Assembly (NCBI RefSeq): GCF_900747795.2 | Contig: NC_041395.2 | Coordinates: 33,613,632-33,677,631 of the forward strand | Direction of reading: 5' to 3' | Length of the DNA: 64,000 bases | Source: Erpetoichthys calabaricus | Taxonomy: Eukaryota; Chordata; Cladistia; Polypteriformes; Polypteridae | In this document: positions 18,571 to 31,598 of the stretch, one piece after another | How positions within the stretch are numbered: the stretch's first letter is position 1 | How the letters are laid out: every line of letters starts with the position of its first letter | Notes under the pieces: generated by a model | What the model saw: only the letters and a program-made list of their open reading frames with translations | What the model was told of the DNA's origin: nothing | Databases searched by the model: none | Made by a program: the position numbers and the translations under genes

Positions 18571-21500
18571 TTCCTCTGTGCTGCCACATGGGTTTCTTGT
18601 CTCTTAAGTGATAATTCTGTAATCATGGGTTCACTCTAGATAGAATGACTCTAAAGCTGTGATTAAACTCCTTATGTATGTTTTGTTTTCATGAAGACCT
18701 TCCTGCAAAAAACACACAAAATCTGGTCTGAAATTTGTTTTGTGTAATGTACTGATATTGGCCTGGCTTGTATAATCTTAAACAAACTAGGTTTGTAGAA
18801 ATGTTGATGTTTTTATTTGGTTGTGAAAGGAGTGACTCAATAAGATGGTAAACCTGTGGTTGGACCATAAACATTGGCAAAAGGATACTTTCTGAGATTT
18901 CATTTGCACCAAAAGAAGTTATTTGAAAGTGCTGTTGTAACACCTTGGAGCAGTGCTACATGATTAACGTCATCATAAATGTATTTTGTGCTGAGTCCCA
19001 TCTTTCGTAGTGTTGTCCTGTTTGCATGGTCTGTGTGTATGTAAATATGCTCCCCTGGAAACAATGGGGGGGGGAAGGATAACACTGTGGAACCATGACC
19101 CCTCACGATAATTGGTCCTGTCAGTTCCATCACCTGCATCTGATCATTTTCTATTTAAACGGAAGGACAGAAAAAAAAAAAAAAACACATCTCGTTCTAC
19201 TAGACTGCCATTCAAATCATTCACACCTTTGTCTTCTTGCCACTTTCAACACCCAAAAAGAACAGCTTTGCACCGCAAAACCCCGGGGTTCTGAATCACA
19301 CCACATAGTGAGGACAAACACGATGAGACTGTTTCTTGTTGTTTGCGATGAGGAGCAAGCCATCATTTTCTTCTCTGTACTTTCTGCAGACTATTTTTCC
19401 AGCTGAACCAGATTCACAAACATTATCCGTTTTCTGTTAAATCTTCTGGACTTGTATGTGCGTTTCGTACTTTATGTGTGTCTTATTGAGTTCGTGTTCA
19501 GTGTGGGGTCAAGGGAGAATTTGTATTATATATTAACTTTGTCCTGCACTTTTCCTTTTTATTATTAATTTCCGACAGACACTTTTGGGGTTGAATGTTA
19601 TGTTGGAGTTGGTTGGGGTATGATATATATATATATATTGTTTGCAGTTTGTTCATTTCTTTCTTTAATATATATTCACTTTATTATTTTACATACTGTT
19701 TGTTTATTGGCTTATTTTTGATCATCGATTGGGGGAAGTTTATTTGGAAGAAATACAGCTTGTCGGATCTAACGTCCTCATCTTGCCAGGCCATGGGTCT
19801 TGGTGGTGTAGCTGCCAGTTTAGGAGAGTGAGTCGGCCGTTACAACCTTATACCATGAAGGAAATGTTTAAAATGGTGGCTTTCATTCACTAGATAGTGC
19901 AGAGACTCTGGTCCATCTTCCAAGATTGATATAGCCTGAAAAGCAGCACAAGCACTTTGGCTCTTTCTTCCACTTCAGTGCCTAGCAGTAATTACACACT
20001 TCTTGCATTTAGCCAGTATTGAACATCTTCACATAATCTATCAGTGAGTCAAATGCAATGCCACCATTAAGCTTATCTTACCACTATTTGAGAGCCAGAG
20101 CTCTTTGTGGTATCTTTCAACTATCAGAATAACATGTTGAAACTGATCATTTCTTTAATGCTGTTCTTGGAATTAGGAAATTCAAAGTTGAGTATGTCAG
20201 CGTTGATTATGTATATCCATGTAGCATCCTTGTGAATTCTGCCAAAAAAGTTACATGCCTCTTATGCTATCTCCTTAAATGTCACTGCTATTCTTGTTCA
20301 GTTTTGCTCTCATTTGGAGAAACATGATGCTCCCTATCAGTAGCTACTCTTTCGTTCATGTGTTGAAATTTGCTGTAACTGTTTACACATGACTTATATT
20401 ACAGGTTCTGTCTCATTTGGTTACCTGTAAATGCAAGCCATGTTGAGTTCCACTTTCCATTTCACAAGCAATTGCATGTCTTACTCAATCTCCAGTGAAA
20501 TGGGGCTCATATTCTACATCATATTCTCTTTGGTCAATGGCATTCTAGTTTGGCAGTTACACAATCTTCATGCAGGCTCTGTCTCAGAAGCACTAGAGGT
20601 GGATGGATTCTTGATAGGTTAGAAGTTAGTTCTTTTTTGGTTTCGACTCTCCAATTCTCACTGTATCCTCATTCTCTTAGCTGCTCATTTGTGAACCAAG
20701 TCTTGATTTTTTCAATTTTATTTTTTTGCATTATTGCTGTTTTAGAGTTGCAAATATATACTGAATAAAAAACATCTACATGTGCTAAACTAAACTTATT
20801 ACTCTGCATAACCTTAATAAATATTTTGTCCAAACCCAAGTACTTTAAGCAATTATTCTCAAAGCAGTGAATGAAATAAAGTGACACAGAAAATGACCTA
20901 AACTGAAATGAGCTAAACTAAACTTGATGACATTTTTTTAAACACACTGCAAACATTGAAAACACAACAAATAAAACTGATGAATATCATAGAGGTGAAT
21001 GAAACACAATATGCTATAGGTTAACTAAAACCCTCATTAAAAACTTTCTGTGAATAGTCAAAACAAAGCTATTGAAAACAAATGAGCAACTACATGATGA
21101 AGCTGAATGATACAAAATACTAACTTAAAAAAATATAGTGAAAGTAGAGAAAGCCATTTTTGAGTGGTGCTCAGTTCTTGTGCAGGTACCCCATTGTACA
21201 CCCTACTCACCATGTTTCCTTTGAATTACTGACGTGGAATATATAAACAGGGCTAAAACAAAATTAATCCCAAATTAATTTCCATTGGCTGAACTATTTT
21301 AGCGTGATAACATAGTTTTGTTATTTTAACCTCCAAAACCCCAAACCAATTTCAATCCAGTTTCTCAGTGAAAATTTTGCAAGGCCTCAAACTGTAAATT
21401 TTAAGTTATATCAACAGTTATATGATGTTAAATTTCATAAACTTCGACTGAGTCTTTCTGGAGACACTCCATCACACCCCATCATAACCATCATGTAGCC

Positions 21501-22498
21501 TGGGTTCATCTTTATTATACATGCAGAATTTCATTAACATTGACTCATTACAATCCCTCCTATGAAATCTTTGAAATGCTATATAATGTATATTTTAAGT
21601 TATATCAACCTAAATGCAAACTTTCCTGAAAATCATTTCAGCCATTTTTGTGTGATTGGCAAAGAAACAAACAGACAAGATGTGATTTGACAGTTGAAAT
21701 GAGGTTCTTAGTGTGCATCATGTATAAATAACATCTAATGAAGCTAAAAAATTGAAAAGACAGTAAGAGTGTATTTTAGATTTTATTTATATAGATTTAG
21801 TAAGTTGTTTTACGCTTATAAGTAACTACATATAGAAAGACCTGACAGTAATGGCAATATGAAAAGTAATAATAGAAAAAGAACATTATTGAATAGTTTT
21901 CATTTTCAAATTTTTGAGTTATCTACTTTTCAATTTTAGGGTAATTATGGGTCAGAATATACTTGTCCTCCAGACTTATTTACCAGGCAGGGACAGGAAT
22001 GGTCTTGCATGAAATATTTTTACATTATGTATTTAGTTATATTGAACATTAAAACCTTGCAAATGGATTTTGGTTTTGCAAGTTTCTGTTATAAAAAGTG
22101 TGTAATTGCTATAAATAGGGCACACTTTTGCTATGGTGACTTATGGTGCGCTCAAATGAAAACACCATAAAAAGACACTTGGACATGAACCCGGCATATG
22201 CAAGCTTAAAAAGAAGAGCACCCACATATTAAATAAGATTTTATGACCAACACCCTCTACACCCCACCTTGTTACTCCCAATCCCCTTACACACACCTAC
22301 CCTCTCTTCCTCATTTGCTATATACTGCCTTTGATTCCTGTATGTCTAATCATGTTCCTCTTATGATGACGCCCGGTAGGGATCGGAAGCTTAGGAATAA
22401 AAAAATAATTTTAAGATATGGACTTATCTTCTCCCTTTGTGGATTTTTAGCTACAAATATACAAACCATATCACAGACCTTTGCTTCTATACATGCAT
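18571..22498. other. Long stretch with no gene recognised
   Basis: AT-rich, apparently mostly single-copy sequence. A moderately GC-richer part at 19080-19850 has a 15-base A run and TA repeats but no recognisable termini. No V segment, RSS or transposase frame was found on either strand. Confidence 0.5.
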
Positions 22499-22630
<132 letters not shown>

Positions 22631-23135
22631 GACTGTAGCCTAAGAGCAGGTGGGGAAGCCAGACCAGTGAATTCACATCCACATTTATAATATTGGACAC
22701 TACTCTAAATGATCTTAAAGTGCATTGTGTTCTCAAGAAACAGCGGTGACCCGATGATTTATTTCTGGTGGGAATTACTGCTAATTTTAAAAATTACGAC
22801 CCTACATGAGTTGATCTGTCTTTTCCACTGGATACATGTTGCAGTTTTAATTTTCCAATTTACTATCTCTGTGTAAGTTTTATGCATGACGTATCTAAAC
22901 CCAATAATTTCATTTTGTTTTCTATAATTCCAGATAATTAGTAACATTCACATCCAACTGGACTGGGGTATTTTTCACATTTACTAATCTTCCTTTTTGT
23001 TGCAGTGTGAAGTCCTTTAAGTTATGTCAAAGAAGTTTCTCATTCTCAGAAGACTTTACAAGTACTGATACATTTAAGTGGCACAAGAAAGTTAAATGAT
23101 CTGATTTAACTTACAACATGAATCAGATATGCTGT
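22631..23135 (-). repeat. Duplicated IGHV-block flank A
   Basis: Similar to 35846-36400 over several hundred bases (shared GACTGTAGCC, TTTTAATTTTCCAATTT, CACATCCAACTGGACT). It marks the low-coordinate edge of the duplicated block carrying V3. Confidence 0.75.
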
Positions 23136-23571
23136 GGTGTGATGGGTTGGTAACATCACTTCAAAAGAGGTTCACCAAATCAACAGGCTAATTAAAGGGG
23201 CAAGCTCAAATATAGGATGAAGGTAATAGAGGAGGAGAGAATTAAAACAAAGCTGAGTGCCATTATGAACAATGCTACACATCCTTTGTCTGTCACACTA
23301 ACACTGAAGACTGTCAGCCAATGAATTATTCAGCAGAAGTGTGTCAAGAAATGTTACTGAGGCTCCTTTATACCAACATCAATATGTTTGCATAATGCCT
23401 CACTCTGACTGTGACAGCCAAACCAAAACTTTTTTCTTGAATTTTTCTTTCTTATACTAACGCCAGTGTGTGTTCAGACCAAAGTGTGTGTGTGTGTGTA
23501 TTTATTTACTTATTTATCTACCTATTTATGTATTTATTTGTTTAAAGAACTCCTGTAAAAGCAAAATTTCT

Positions 23572-23662
<91 letters not shown>

Positions 23663-23690
23663 ATCAGTCTAAAGTGCTCATCCTTGGGAG
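23136..23690 (+). mobile_element. L2-type LINE 3' tail with (TATC)n
   Basis: Plus-strand LINE ORF2 end (AACAATGCTACACATCC, corresponding to NNATHP) and 3' untranslated region, ending in a TATC microsatellite at about 23572-23661. The same tail occurs at 25770-26061 continued at 27171-27492, so it was duplicated with the V block. Confidence 0.7.
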
Positions 23691-23963
23691 TTAAAAACAT
23701 ATCCTTTAAAGCTTGTGAAATTTCTAAATTTAAGAAAAACTGCATTTTAATTTCAAAACATACTATAATGTTGAATACATAAACAGAACTTAATGTACAT
23801 CTCATAAAAAAATAAACATGTGATCCTGTGGTTTTCTGTTTTGACTGGTAACAACAATTCTTTGTGATAAAAAAGACAAGCCAAAATAAAATCTCAAGAA
23901 GTATTAACATTTTTTTTTGCTTTAACTGCCAAATACCAAAAACATCTGTTTGCATGGTATTTC

Positions 23964-24002
23964 ACTTTTTGATATGGATTTCACTACAATTCACTCACTG
24001 TG
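23964..24002 (-). promoter_or_regulatory. V3 recombination signal (23-bp spacer)
   Basis: Minus-strand consensus heptamer CACAGTG (23996-24002), a 23-bp spacer and nonamer TCAAAAAGT (23964-23972). The nonamer departs from ACAAAAACC at three positions. Confidence 0.85.
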
Positions 24003-24441
24003 TTTATCTAACACAGTAATACACAGCCATGTCTGTAGTTTGCAGGTTGTTCATGTTTAAGTACAGCATGTTGTTGGAATTGTCTCTGCTGATTGTAAAT
24101 CGTCCCTCAACAGATTTTGCATACCACTGGCTGCTGCCACCAGGATTGATTGTTGCCACCCATTCCAGTCCTTTACCAGGAGGTTGATGAACCCAGCCCA
24201 TGTAGTGGCTACTGAAGGTGAACCCTGAGGCTTTACAAGACAACCGGTGTGACTGTCCGGGCAGTAGAGTTATTGGATCAGATTCTTGCAGCTTTATTTC
24301 AGCAGAAGCATCTAAAAAAGAGAAGAAAGAAATTTAAAATCTGTTCTAACTCAGAACAATTCTGTTGGAGTCTTATTATATGAAGCACTTACTGAAGGCA
24401 TACACTGTCATTAAAATCAAAATTGAGTCCAAGAGTTCCAT
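24003..24441 (-). CDS. Immunoglobulin heavy-chain variable segment V3, intact
   Basis: IGHV segment of the second subfamily. Leader exon 24393-24441 encodes [16 protein letters not shown]. An 81-bp intron starts GTAAGT and ends TTTTTTAG. V exon 24003-24311 (309 bp) starts [22 protein letters not shown]1 Cys is in [13 protein letters not shown]2 is [16 protein letters not shown]3 is [20 protein letters not shown], and the second Cys is in AVYYCVR. The frame is open up to an in-frame TAA that abuts the recombination heptamer (Cys-Val-Arg-stop), so productive joining needs trimming of the V end. FR2 has His instead of the usual Arg in WVRQ. The downstream flank is shared with V4, V5 and V6. Confidence 0.92.
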
Positions 24442-24495
24442 TTTAAAATGCTCTGTTGTTTGATACGCTAACAGTAACAGCATTGAGCTTCTACA

Positions 24496-24552
24496 CCTTT
24501 TATAGCCATTGGGGAGAGAAGATAGTAAGAAGTAGTGGAGACAACTTTGCAT
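24496..24552 (-). promoter_or_regulatory. V3 promoter: octamer-like element and TATA box
   Basis: Minus strand ATGCAAAG (24545-24552; one mismatch to the octamer ATGCAAAT) followed by TATAAAAGG (24496-24504), about 55 bp before the start codon. The same pair, with the preceding GAGATTT, is conserved at V4, V5 and V6. Confidence 0.8.
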
Positions 24553-24779
24553 AAATCTCAGAATGGGAGGGTTAGATACATGAAAGCACACAAAAATATC
24601 CTTATAGAAACCATACTTTATAAACTTTTCAGAGATGCTGTTTAATTTTTGAAACCATTAATTCATCCATTTTGAACATTCCTCATGGATTTACTGTATA
24701 TGACAGCCAAATCTCTGCTGAATGCACTTAAATATGATGAATGTTTGTTTGATATTTAATCTAACTTTTGAACTTACTT

Positions 24780-25385
24780 ACAAATTTGTCAAGTATGCAG
24801 ATGATACCAAGCTAGGTGGATTGGCAGATAATCTTGAATCTGTTGAATCATTACAGGGGGACTTGAAAAGTACATAGGCTTGGGCAGATTTGTGGCAGGT
24901 GAAATTTAATATAAGTAAGTGTAAATAGTATTACAAGTAGAAAGTGCCAGACAGTGTTCAGAAGCCATTAAGAAGGCTAAAAGAATGTTATAGCACCCTG
25001 AAGTATGGAGTACAAGTCCAAGGAGGTTATCCTCAAGTTTTATAATGCACTGGTGAGGCCTCAACTGGAAAACTGCATGCAGTTGTGGTCCTCAGGCTAG
25101 AAAAAGGACATAGCGGTGCTAGGAAAAGTCCAGAGAAGAGTGAATAGGCTGTGCTACAGGGGATGAATTACAAGCAAATATTTAAAGAAATGAGCCTTTT
25201 CAGTTTAAGTAAAATAAGTGTAAGAGGAGTTATGATTGAAGTATTTACAATTATAAAGGAAACTAGTACAGTGGATTGAGACAGTTACTTTAAAATTAGT
25301 TAATTAAAACATGTGGACACAGTTGGAAACTTGTTAAGGGTAAATTTTATACAAATATTAGGAAGTTTTTCTTTGCACAGAGAAC
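24780..25385 (+). mobile_element. CR1-type LINE 3' fragment
   Basis: Plus-strand peptide fragments include KYADDTKLGGLADNLESVES near 24790 and KFYNALVRPQLENCMQLWSS near 25035-25095, typical of the end of a CR1-group reverse transcriptase. Stops and indels are frequent. The 3' end matches the copy at 28757-28990 beside V4. Confidence 0.7.
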
Positions 25386-26061
25386 CATAGATAGATAGAT
25401 AGATACTTTATTAATCCCAAGGGGAAATTCACATACTCCAGCAGCAGCATACTGATAAAGAAAATATTAAATTAAAGAGTGCTAACAATGCAGGTATACA
25501 GACAGACAATATCTTTGTATAATGTTAACGTTTGAACATTCAAGGAGTTGATGTAGAAGTGGTCCACTCCTACAGATACTTGAGGGTCCACGTTAATTAC
25601 AGGTTGGACTGGTCTAGGAACACAGAGGAACTATATTAGAAAAGGCAGAGCAGGCTCTTTTATTGTAACTTAGGAGGCTGCATTTCTTTAATGTGACAAG
25701 TGACATCCTTATCCTCTTCTGCTCCTCTGTGATGGCCAGCGCAATTTTCTACACTGTGGTATGCTGGACTGGTAACATCTCTTCAAGAGAATTCTACTAA
25801 ATGAAAGAGCTAATTAAAAGGGCAGGGTCAGTTATAGGACACACTTTGGACCACCTGGAGGTCACAGCAAAAAAAAAAAAAAATTATATACAAAACTGAA
25901 CACCATTGGTAACAATGCTACACATCCCCTCTCTGACACACTAACACTGAGGACTTTCAGCAAATGAATCATTCAGCAGAAGTGTGTCAAGAAATGCTAC
26001 GGGGACTCCTTTATACCAACAGCAATACTTCTGCATAATGCCTCACTGTGACTGTGACAGC
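25386..26061. mobile_element. L2-type LINE 3' fragments in both orientations
   Basis: 25387-25480 is the 3' end of an L2-type LINE on the minus strand (TTTATTAATCCCAAGGGG plus ATAG repeats). 25548-26061 is a plus-strand fragment encoding HSYRYLRVHVNYRLDWSRN and the following ORF2 end. The latter is interrupted at 26061 by an LTR element and resumes at 27171. Confidence 0.65.
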
Positions 26062-27170
26062 TTTGAGATACTAGGGGTCACTGTTGCCCCTTTAAACCCA
26101 AAAGGCAGACGCACAGGACACAGGTTAAAAGCACCAAGAAGTATTTTAATACTTTTTCTTCTTGAAACAGTGCCCTAAGCACCACAGCCACTAATAGGCA
26201 CTCAAATAAACAATGCAAAATTCTTCTTCACTCCTCCATACCTCCCAGGAAGCTTTGTCCACCATCCACATAACTCTGGCTCACTTGCTGGGTCTTCAGC
26301 AGTCCTTTATATATTTCTTGACCCGAAAGTGCTTCTACTCTTCCTCCCACGTGACTTGCCAGCACTTCCGGATCAGATGGAGAATCCCAGGTTCTTTAAT
26401 CAGCCTGGAAGTACTTCTGTCCTCGTGACTTTGTACTTCCGGGCTATTGGAAAGCCTGACTCCTCAGGTTCACTTGCAGCATCCCTGGCGGAACCCAAGG
26501 TAGCCAGCATGGGTGTGGTATAAAAACCACATGTCCCATGGTGCCCTGTGGAAATCCAGGGCACCACTACACTGCGGGGAATTTGCCATCTAACGTCCTG
26601 GGGGAAGTATTGTCCCAAAGAGGTTGCCTTCCCCCATCCTTCCATTCTATGGGCATCCTGGCTGGGTTGAGCTGCCGGCCGTCTATTACACTGCCCCACC
26701 CTGAGCTGAGCACTGTGAAGTGTAGCGTCCAGTCCCGTGAGGGTTGTCTTTCTCCAGGAGGGTTTGTTTGTGATGGACAGACCATGGATTCGTCCTATAA
26801 GGCAAGAACAAGAGAACTGTGGGGAGATACTGCATAAACTCTGCCATCTGATATCCTCCCAGTTCTCAGCAGACATTTCCTCCACAAGTGGCCCAGCCTG
26901 CACATTCATAAAACAGCTGTTTTCCTCCTGACATTCATGCCCTGTGTGTTTGGCAGCAGGCTGGAAATACCTGCTCCGCCCCTCAGCTTGCTGAAGGTGG
27001 ACCGTTTACCCGTCCCCACAGGCAGCGTCCTTCTGAGAAACGGGAGCTCACTGGTCTACATGGTACACTATTAGGAGATCCCTGATTTTCTCCTAGGACA
27101 TCCTTTTTTATCTGGGGTTTTATCAAAGTCTGGGTCTCTTTATGTGTAAGAGAGATGCCATCTATTACAC
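26062..27170 (-). mobile_element. LTR retroelement fossil inserted in a LINE tail
   Basis: Flanked by ACAGC on both sides (26057-26061 and 27171-27175). On the minus strand an LTR-like segment starts TGTAATAGACGG near 26695, preceded by the purine tract GGGTGGGGCAG, and runs to 26062. The rest (26700-27170) is internal remnant related to 10623-11290. No intact gene is left. It postdates the V-block duplication, because block A has the uninterrupted LINE tail. Confidence 0.65.
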
Positions 27171-27500
<330 letters not shown>

Positions 27501-27504
27501 GCTG

Positions 27505-27640
27505 ATCTTGAGATGTTAATCAGTCTAAAGAGCTCATCCTTGGGAGACAACATGTGAACTCCACAGCCCAAAAACTGAACCAGGATCCCTGGAGTTCTGA
27601 GACAATAATGCTAACTACTGCACCACCATGCTGACTTAAA
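27505..27640 (-). repeat. tRNA-like SINE remnant in the V block
   Basis: Minus-strand GTGGTGCAGTAGTTAGCATT resembles a SINE A-box region. Homologous remnants flank V5 (37110-37215) and V6 (47233-47395), so it predates the block duplication. Confidence 0.6.
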
Positions 27641-27945
27641 AAGAGATTGTGCAAATGGTTTCATTAAAGTTAAAAACATATCCTTTAAAGCTTGTGAAAT
27701 TTCTAAATTTAAGAAAAACTGCATGTTTAATTTCAAAACATACTTTAAAGTTGAATACATAAACAGAACTTAACGTACATCTCATAAGAAAAAATAAACG
27801 TGATCCTGTGGTTTTCTGTTTTGGCTGTTAAGTACAATTCTTTGTGATAAAAATGACAAGACAAAATCAAATCTCAAGAAGTATTAACATTTTTTTTTTT
27901 GCTTTAACTCCCAAATACCAAAAACATCTGTTTGCATGGTATTTC

Positions 27946-27984
27946 ACTTTTTGATATGAATTTCACTACAATTCACTCACTGTG
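27946..27984 (-). promoter_or_regulatory. V4 recombination signal (23-bp spacer)
   Basis: Heptamer CACAGTG (27978-27984), a 23-bp spacer and nonamer TCAAAAAGT (27946-27954), as at V3. Confidence 0.85.
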
Positions 27985-28423
27985 TTTATCTAACACAGTA
28001 ATACACAGCCATGTCTGCAGTCTGCAGGTTGTTCATGTTTAAGTACAGCATGTTGTTGGAATTGTCTCTGCTGATTGTAAATCACCCCTCAACAGATTTT
28101 GCATACCACTGCTTGCTAGCATCAGGTCTTATTTCTGCCACCCATTCCAGTCCTTTACCAGGAGGTTGACGAACCCAGTGCATGTAGTGGCTACTGAATG
28201 TGAACCCGGAGGCTTTACAAGACAACTGGTGTGACTGTCCGGGCAGTAGAGTTATCGGATCAGATTCTTGCAGCTTTATTTCAGCAGAAGCATCTAAAAA
28301 ACAGAAGAAAGAAATTTAAAATCTGTTCTAACTCAGAACAATTCTGTTGGAGTCTTATTATATGAAGCACTTACTGAAGGCATACACTGTCATTAAAATC
28401 AAAATTGAGTCCAAGAGTTCCAT
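27985..28423 (-). pseudogene. IGHV pseudogene V4, single premature stop
   Basis: Leader exon 28375-28423 is identical in sense to V3 ([16 protein letters not shown]). V exon 27985-28293 has intact splice sites, both conserved Cys, FR2 [14 protein letters not shown] and CDR2 region [16 protein letters not shown]. The FR3 Arg codon after SVEG is TGA (28082-28084), apparently a CGA-to-TGA change at a CpG, so the domain is truncated. Promoter and RSS are intact. It is a recent near-duplicate of V3 that has died by one visible change. Read-through or a sequencing error would restore a normal V. Confidence 0.9.
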
Positions 28424-28477
28424 TTTAAAACGCTCTGTTGTTTGATACGCTAACAGTAACAGCATTGAGCTTCTACA

Positions 28478-28534
28478 CCTTTTATAGCCATTGGGGAGAG
28501 AAGATAGTAAGAAGTAGTGGAGACAGCTTTGCAT
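28478..28534 (-). promoter_or_regulatory. V4 promoter: octamer-like element and TATA box
   Basis: ATGCAAAG at 28527-28534 and TATAAAAGG at 28478-28486 on the minus strand, in the same arrangement as V3. Confidence 0.75.
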
Positions 28535-28756
28535 AAATCTCAGAATGGGAGGGTTAGATACGTGAAAGCACACAAAAGTATCCTTCTACAAACCTTGCTT
28601 TATAAAACTTTCAGAGATGCTGTTTAATTTTTGAAACATTTAATTCATCCATTTTGAACATTCCTCATGGATTTATATGACCGCCAAATCTCTGCTGAAT
28701 GCACTTAAATATGATGAAAGTTTGTTTAATATTTAATCTAACTTTTGAACTTACTT

Positions 28757-28990
28757 CAGGCTCCAGGCTAGGAAAAGGACATAGAAGCACAGTTAGAAAC
28801 TTGTTAAGGATAAATTATATACAAATATTAGGAAGTTTTTCTTTGCACAGAGAACCGTGGAATAAGTTACCAAGTAGTGTGGTGGACAGTAGAACTTCAG
28901 GGACCTTCAAAACTCAGCTTGTTTGGAAGAAGTAAGTGGTTAAGACTGGCGAGATTTGTTGTGCTGATTGGTCTGTTCTCATTTAGATTG
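28757..28990 (+). mobile_element. CR1-type LINE 3' tail
   Basis: The plus frame near 28850-28935 encodes HREPWNKLPSSVVDSRTSGT, typical of a CR1/L2 ORF2 C-terminus (WNxLP). The upstream part matches the end of the copy at 25320-25385. Confidence 0.7.
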
Positions 28991-29305
28991 TGATAAATGT
29001 GTCAATACTGCCAACCACGGATACGTTTAAATCATCCATTCACAGCATTTCTAAAAAAAAATATCATTACACTTACGTCTACTGAGCTCACGTTAATCAT
29101 CAGATTTTTATTTATTTTAAAATCTAGTAAGTTTTTGTATAATATTTAGTAATTAATTATATTTGTATAATAATAATAATAATAATAATCTTCAATGGGC
29201 TGGCACACTTTCCTGCTTTGCATCCAATGCTTGCTAGGATAGACTCCAGCTTTTCTTCAGACCTGCTCATGATAAGTAGGTTTAGAAGATGGATGAATGG
29301 GTGGT
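28991..29305. other. V-block flank and AT-rich spacer
   Basis: 29000-29100 is similar to 38325-38410 beside V5. The rest contains a TAA trinucleotide run at 29166-29190. No gene. Confidence 0.5.
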
Positions 29306-29590
29306 GTGGCAGACACCCCTGCACACTATATTCAGGGGGAGCAGCCCTGGACACTGCAATACCTCCCCCTGAACGCTAGACGGCCGCCCCCCCCAGGGCT
29401 GGAGCAGTGTCTCGGCTTCCCACAGGGCTCCCTGGGAATTGGAGTTGGGTTCCCGCAGGCACCGCCAGGGGGTGCTGTGTTTGGGACTCCTGTGTGGGCA
29501 GCATATGAATCACACCCGGAAGTGCAAATGGAACTCAGTAATCAAACACCTGGTGAACTATAAAAGGAACCAGCGGGTCATGACAGGTTC
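29306..29590 (+). mobile_element. Partial solo-LTR-like repeat
   Basis: The first part is related to 13799-14351 (TATATTCAGGGGGAGCAGCC, CTATAAAAGGAACCAGC). It stops at a TA microsatellite (29597-29650). Confidence 0.6.
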
Positions 29591-29592
29591 CA

Positions 29593-29596
<4 letters not shown>

Positions 29597-29650
<54 letters not shown>
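29597..29650. repeat. (TA)n microsatellite
   Basis: About 27 uninterrupted TA copies. Confidence 0.95.
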
Positions 29651-29652
<2 letters not shown>

Positions 29653-29656
29653 TATA

Positions 29657-29885
29657 CAGGGTGGGGCAAAAGTAGGTTTACAGTCGTTCATATGGAAAAA
29701 GACATTCAATTTATGATTATTACAATAGCTTTATTAACTCATAGCTTTAAGAAGAAGAAGAAGACACATAAGGAGACAAATAATACAAATAAATAATACA
29801 ATAATTATTAAATAATTAAATAATATAAAGATAAACTCTGTGTTTCACACACTCACAGCACTAAACCTACTATTGTCCACTCCTG
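29657..29885. mobile_element. mariner-type MITE
   Basis: A 229-bp unit flanked by TA. The ends are imperfect inverted repeats: CAGGGTGGGGCAAAAGTAGG on the left and, reversed, CAGGAGTGGACAATAGTAGG on the right. It has no coding capacity. Confidence 0.75.
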
Positions 29886-29889
29886 TATG

Positions 29890-30345
29890 TATATAAATTG
29901 TGAAAAGGCGCTATATAGGCGCGTGACCTAACACAGACTGGACATGGAGGCACAAGTAAAACAGATAAACTATTTATTTTTCTTCACCTGTGGGGCACGT
30001 CTTCCCCGTAATCTTCACAGGCGCAACACACTTCTGCCACACCAGGAAGTGCTGCTGGAAAATCATCAGAGAGCACCTGGAGCACATCTGGGGTGTTATA
30101 AAAGAGGCCGCCTCCTCCAAGTGAGAGAGCTGAGTCAGGAGGAAGAAGTCAATGCTCGGGAGGAGAGGTGGAAAGGTGGCAGGAGAAGTCCGGAAGGGCA
30201 AGAAAAGGATGGAAGAAAGGTGTTTAGTGCAGGGGCATTGTGTTGTGTGCTGGACTTTTATTAGTAAAGAGTGTGTTTTTTGGAACATTGTGTCCATGTC
30301 TGTTTGTGCCGAGGCTGAACTACCATAAAATACATATGTACACAT
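29890..30345. mobile_element. Composite of LTR-like pieces in opposite orientation
   Basis: 29890-30010 resembles the terminal part of the LTR-like family on the minus strand (GGCGCTATATAGG, TTTATTTTTCTTCACCTG). 30035-30345 resembles the body on the plus strand (CACACCAGGAAGTGCTGC, TTATAAAAGAGG). It is a fossil and no gene is attached. Confidence 0.5.
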
Positions 30346-31598
30346 GTTATATATATTTTTAATATATATATATTTTTTTTTTATTTTATTTTTTTTTTAA
30401 CCAGGTTCTCAGGTTACACACAATGAATATGAATTTCCCATATACAATGTTTCAAAAAAATAAAATAACACAAAACATTAAGAAATAAAATATTGGTAGA
30501 AATGTACAACAAAATTTGACACCAAAGCAACTACAGTTTCTTCAAAGCTGGCACCAGGACTACCATTTGTTGAAGAGAAAGCATCTTATTCATGGATTGA
30601 AATGCGCCACATACTAAAGGAACCCTCCACCACTATCCATGATCAGGTTCCTGCTTCACAAAGCATTTAGCTTAATCTAGAAACTTCCAGCCATGTTTCA
30701 CTCCAATTCTCTTCACAACCTTCCACCTTGGCGTAGCGTACAGATTCCATGCCTCTTGAATTTCTCTGGTACGCAAGGGTCAAACACTGGCAGTTCACTT
30801 GGCAGGCCAGAGTCCTTTTCTCAATTAAAAAACTTCAATTTATGTCCCCAACATTGTGCAGTTTTCAAATTGAACAAAAAAGATATAATCTAAAACATTA
30901 CAATGAAAACTATAGGCAGTATTACACACCAAAGAAAAAAAAAACTTAAACACCCCCAGCTTCCCTTTCTGTAGGCTTTTTTTTCTTTCCTACTTATACA
31001 GGTTTCCTATCTGCCTATCTGCTCAGCTGTTATTCATCATCCTAAACTAACTTCACCTGAGAGAATTCAAGAATCAAACTATGAATGAACCAATTAAATT
31101 AACATACCACTTAAAGCACAATAAACACAAGCAATTAATCAATTAATTTGGTGTGCATAAAACAAGAACAAAATGTCTAATTTAAACAAATGAAACAATT
31201 TAAACAAATGAAACAGTTGTGAGTAATCTTATCACAAATTTAGCAATTCAACTTATACAGTAACTGACAAACATGAATCCTTCTACATTTAACACAGATA
31301 TCAAAACGTATTTGAACATATCGACATCTGTACTGCAACACAAGGGGTAAAAAAGGGGTACAAAGGGAAGGTTGCACCACAGCTTACATGCTCACCTGTT
31401 ACACTTTTAGCTAAGAAGACATCCAGTCTTTGGAGGACTAGTAATGTTTCCACATGCCCACCCCCTTTTCTTCTCGTCTGCCATCCTTAAAACCCCACCT
31501 TGTCAATCAATCACACACCATAATGTCAGCAGAGCCTGTGCTCTCTACTGTTGCCACTAAGGTTTCTACTACTACTAAAACATCATCATTAAACAGAT
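30346..31598. other. No gene recognised
   Basis: A poly-T run at 30370-30398 followed by AT-rich sequence. Part of it may belong to the LINE that becomes recognisable at 31599. Confidence 0.45.

Noticed and set aside
19087-19846. A possible solo LTR (TGTGGAACC to CGTTACA)
   Set aside because: No matching target duplication and no second copy in the window.
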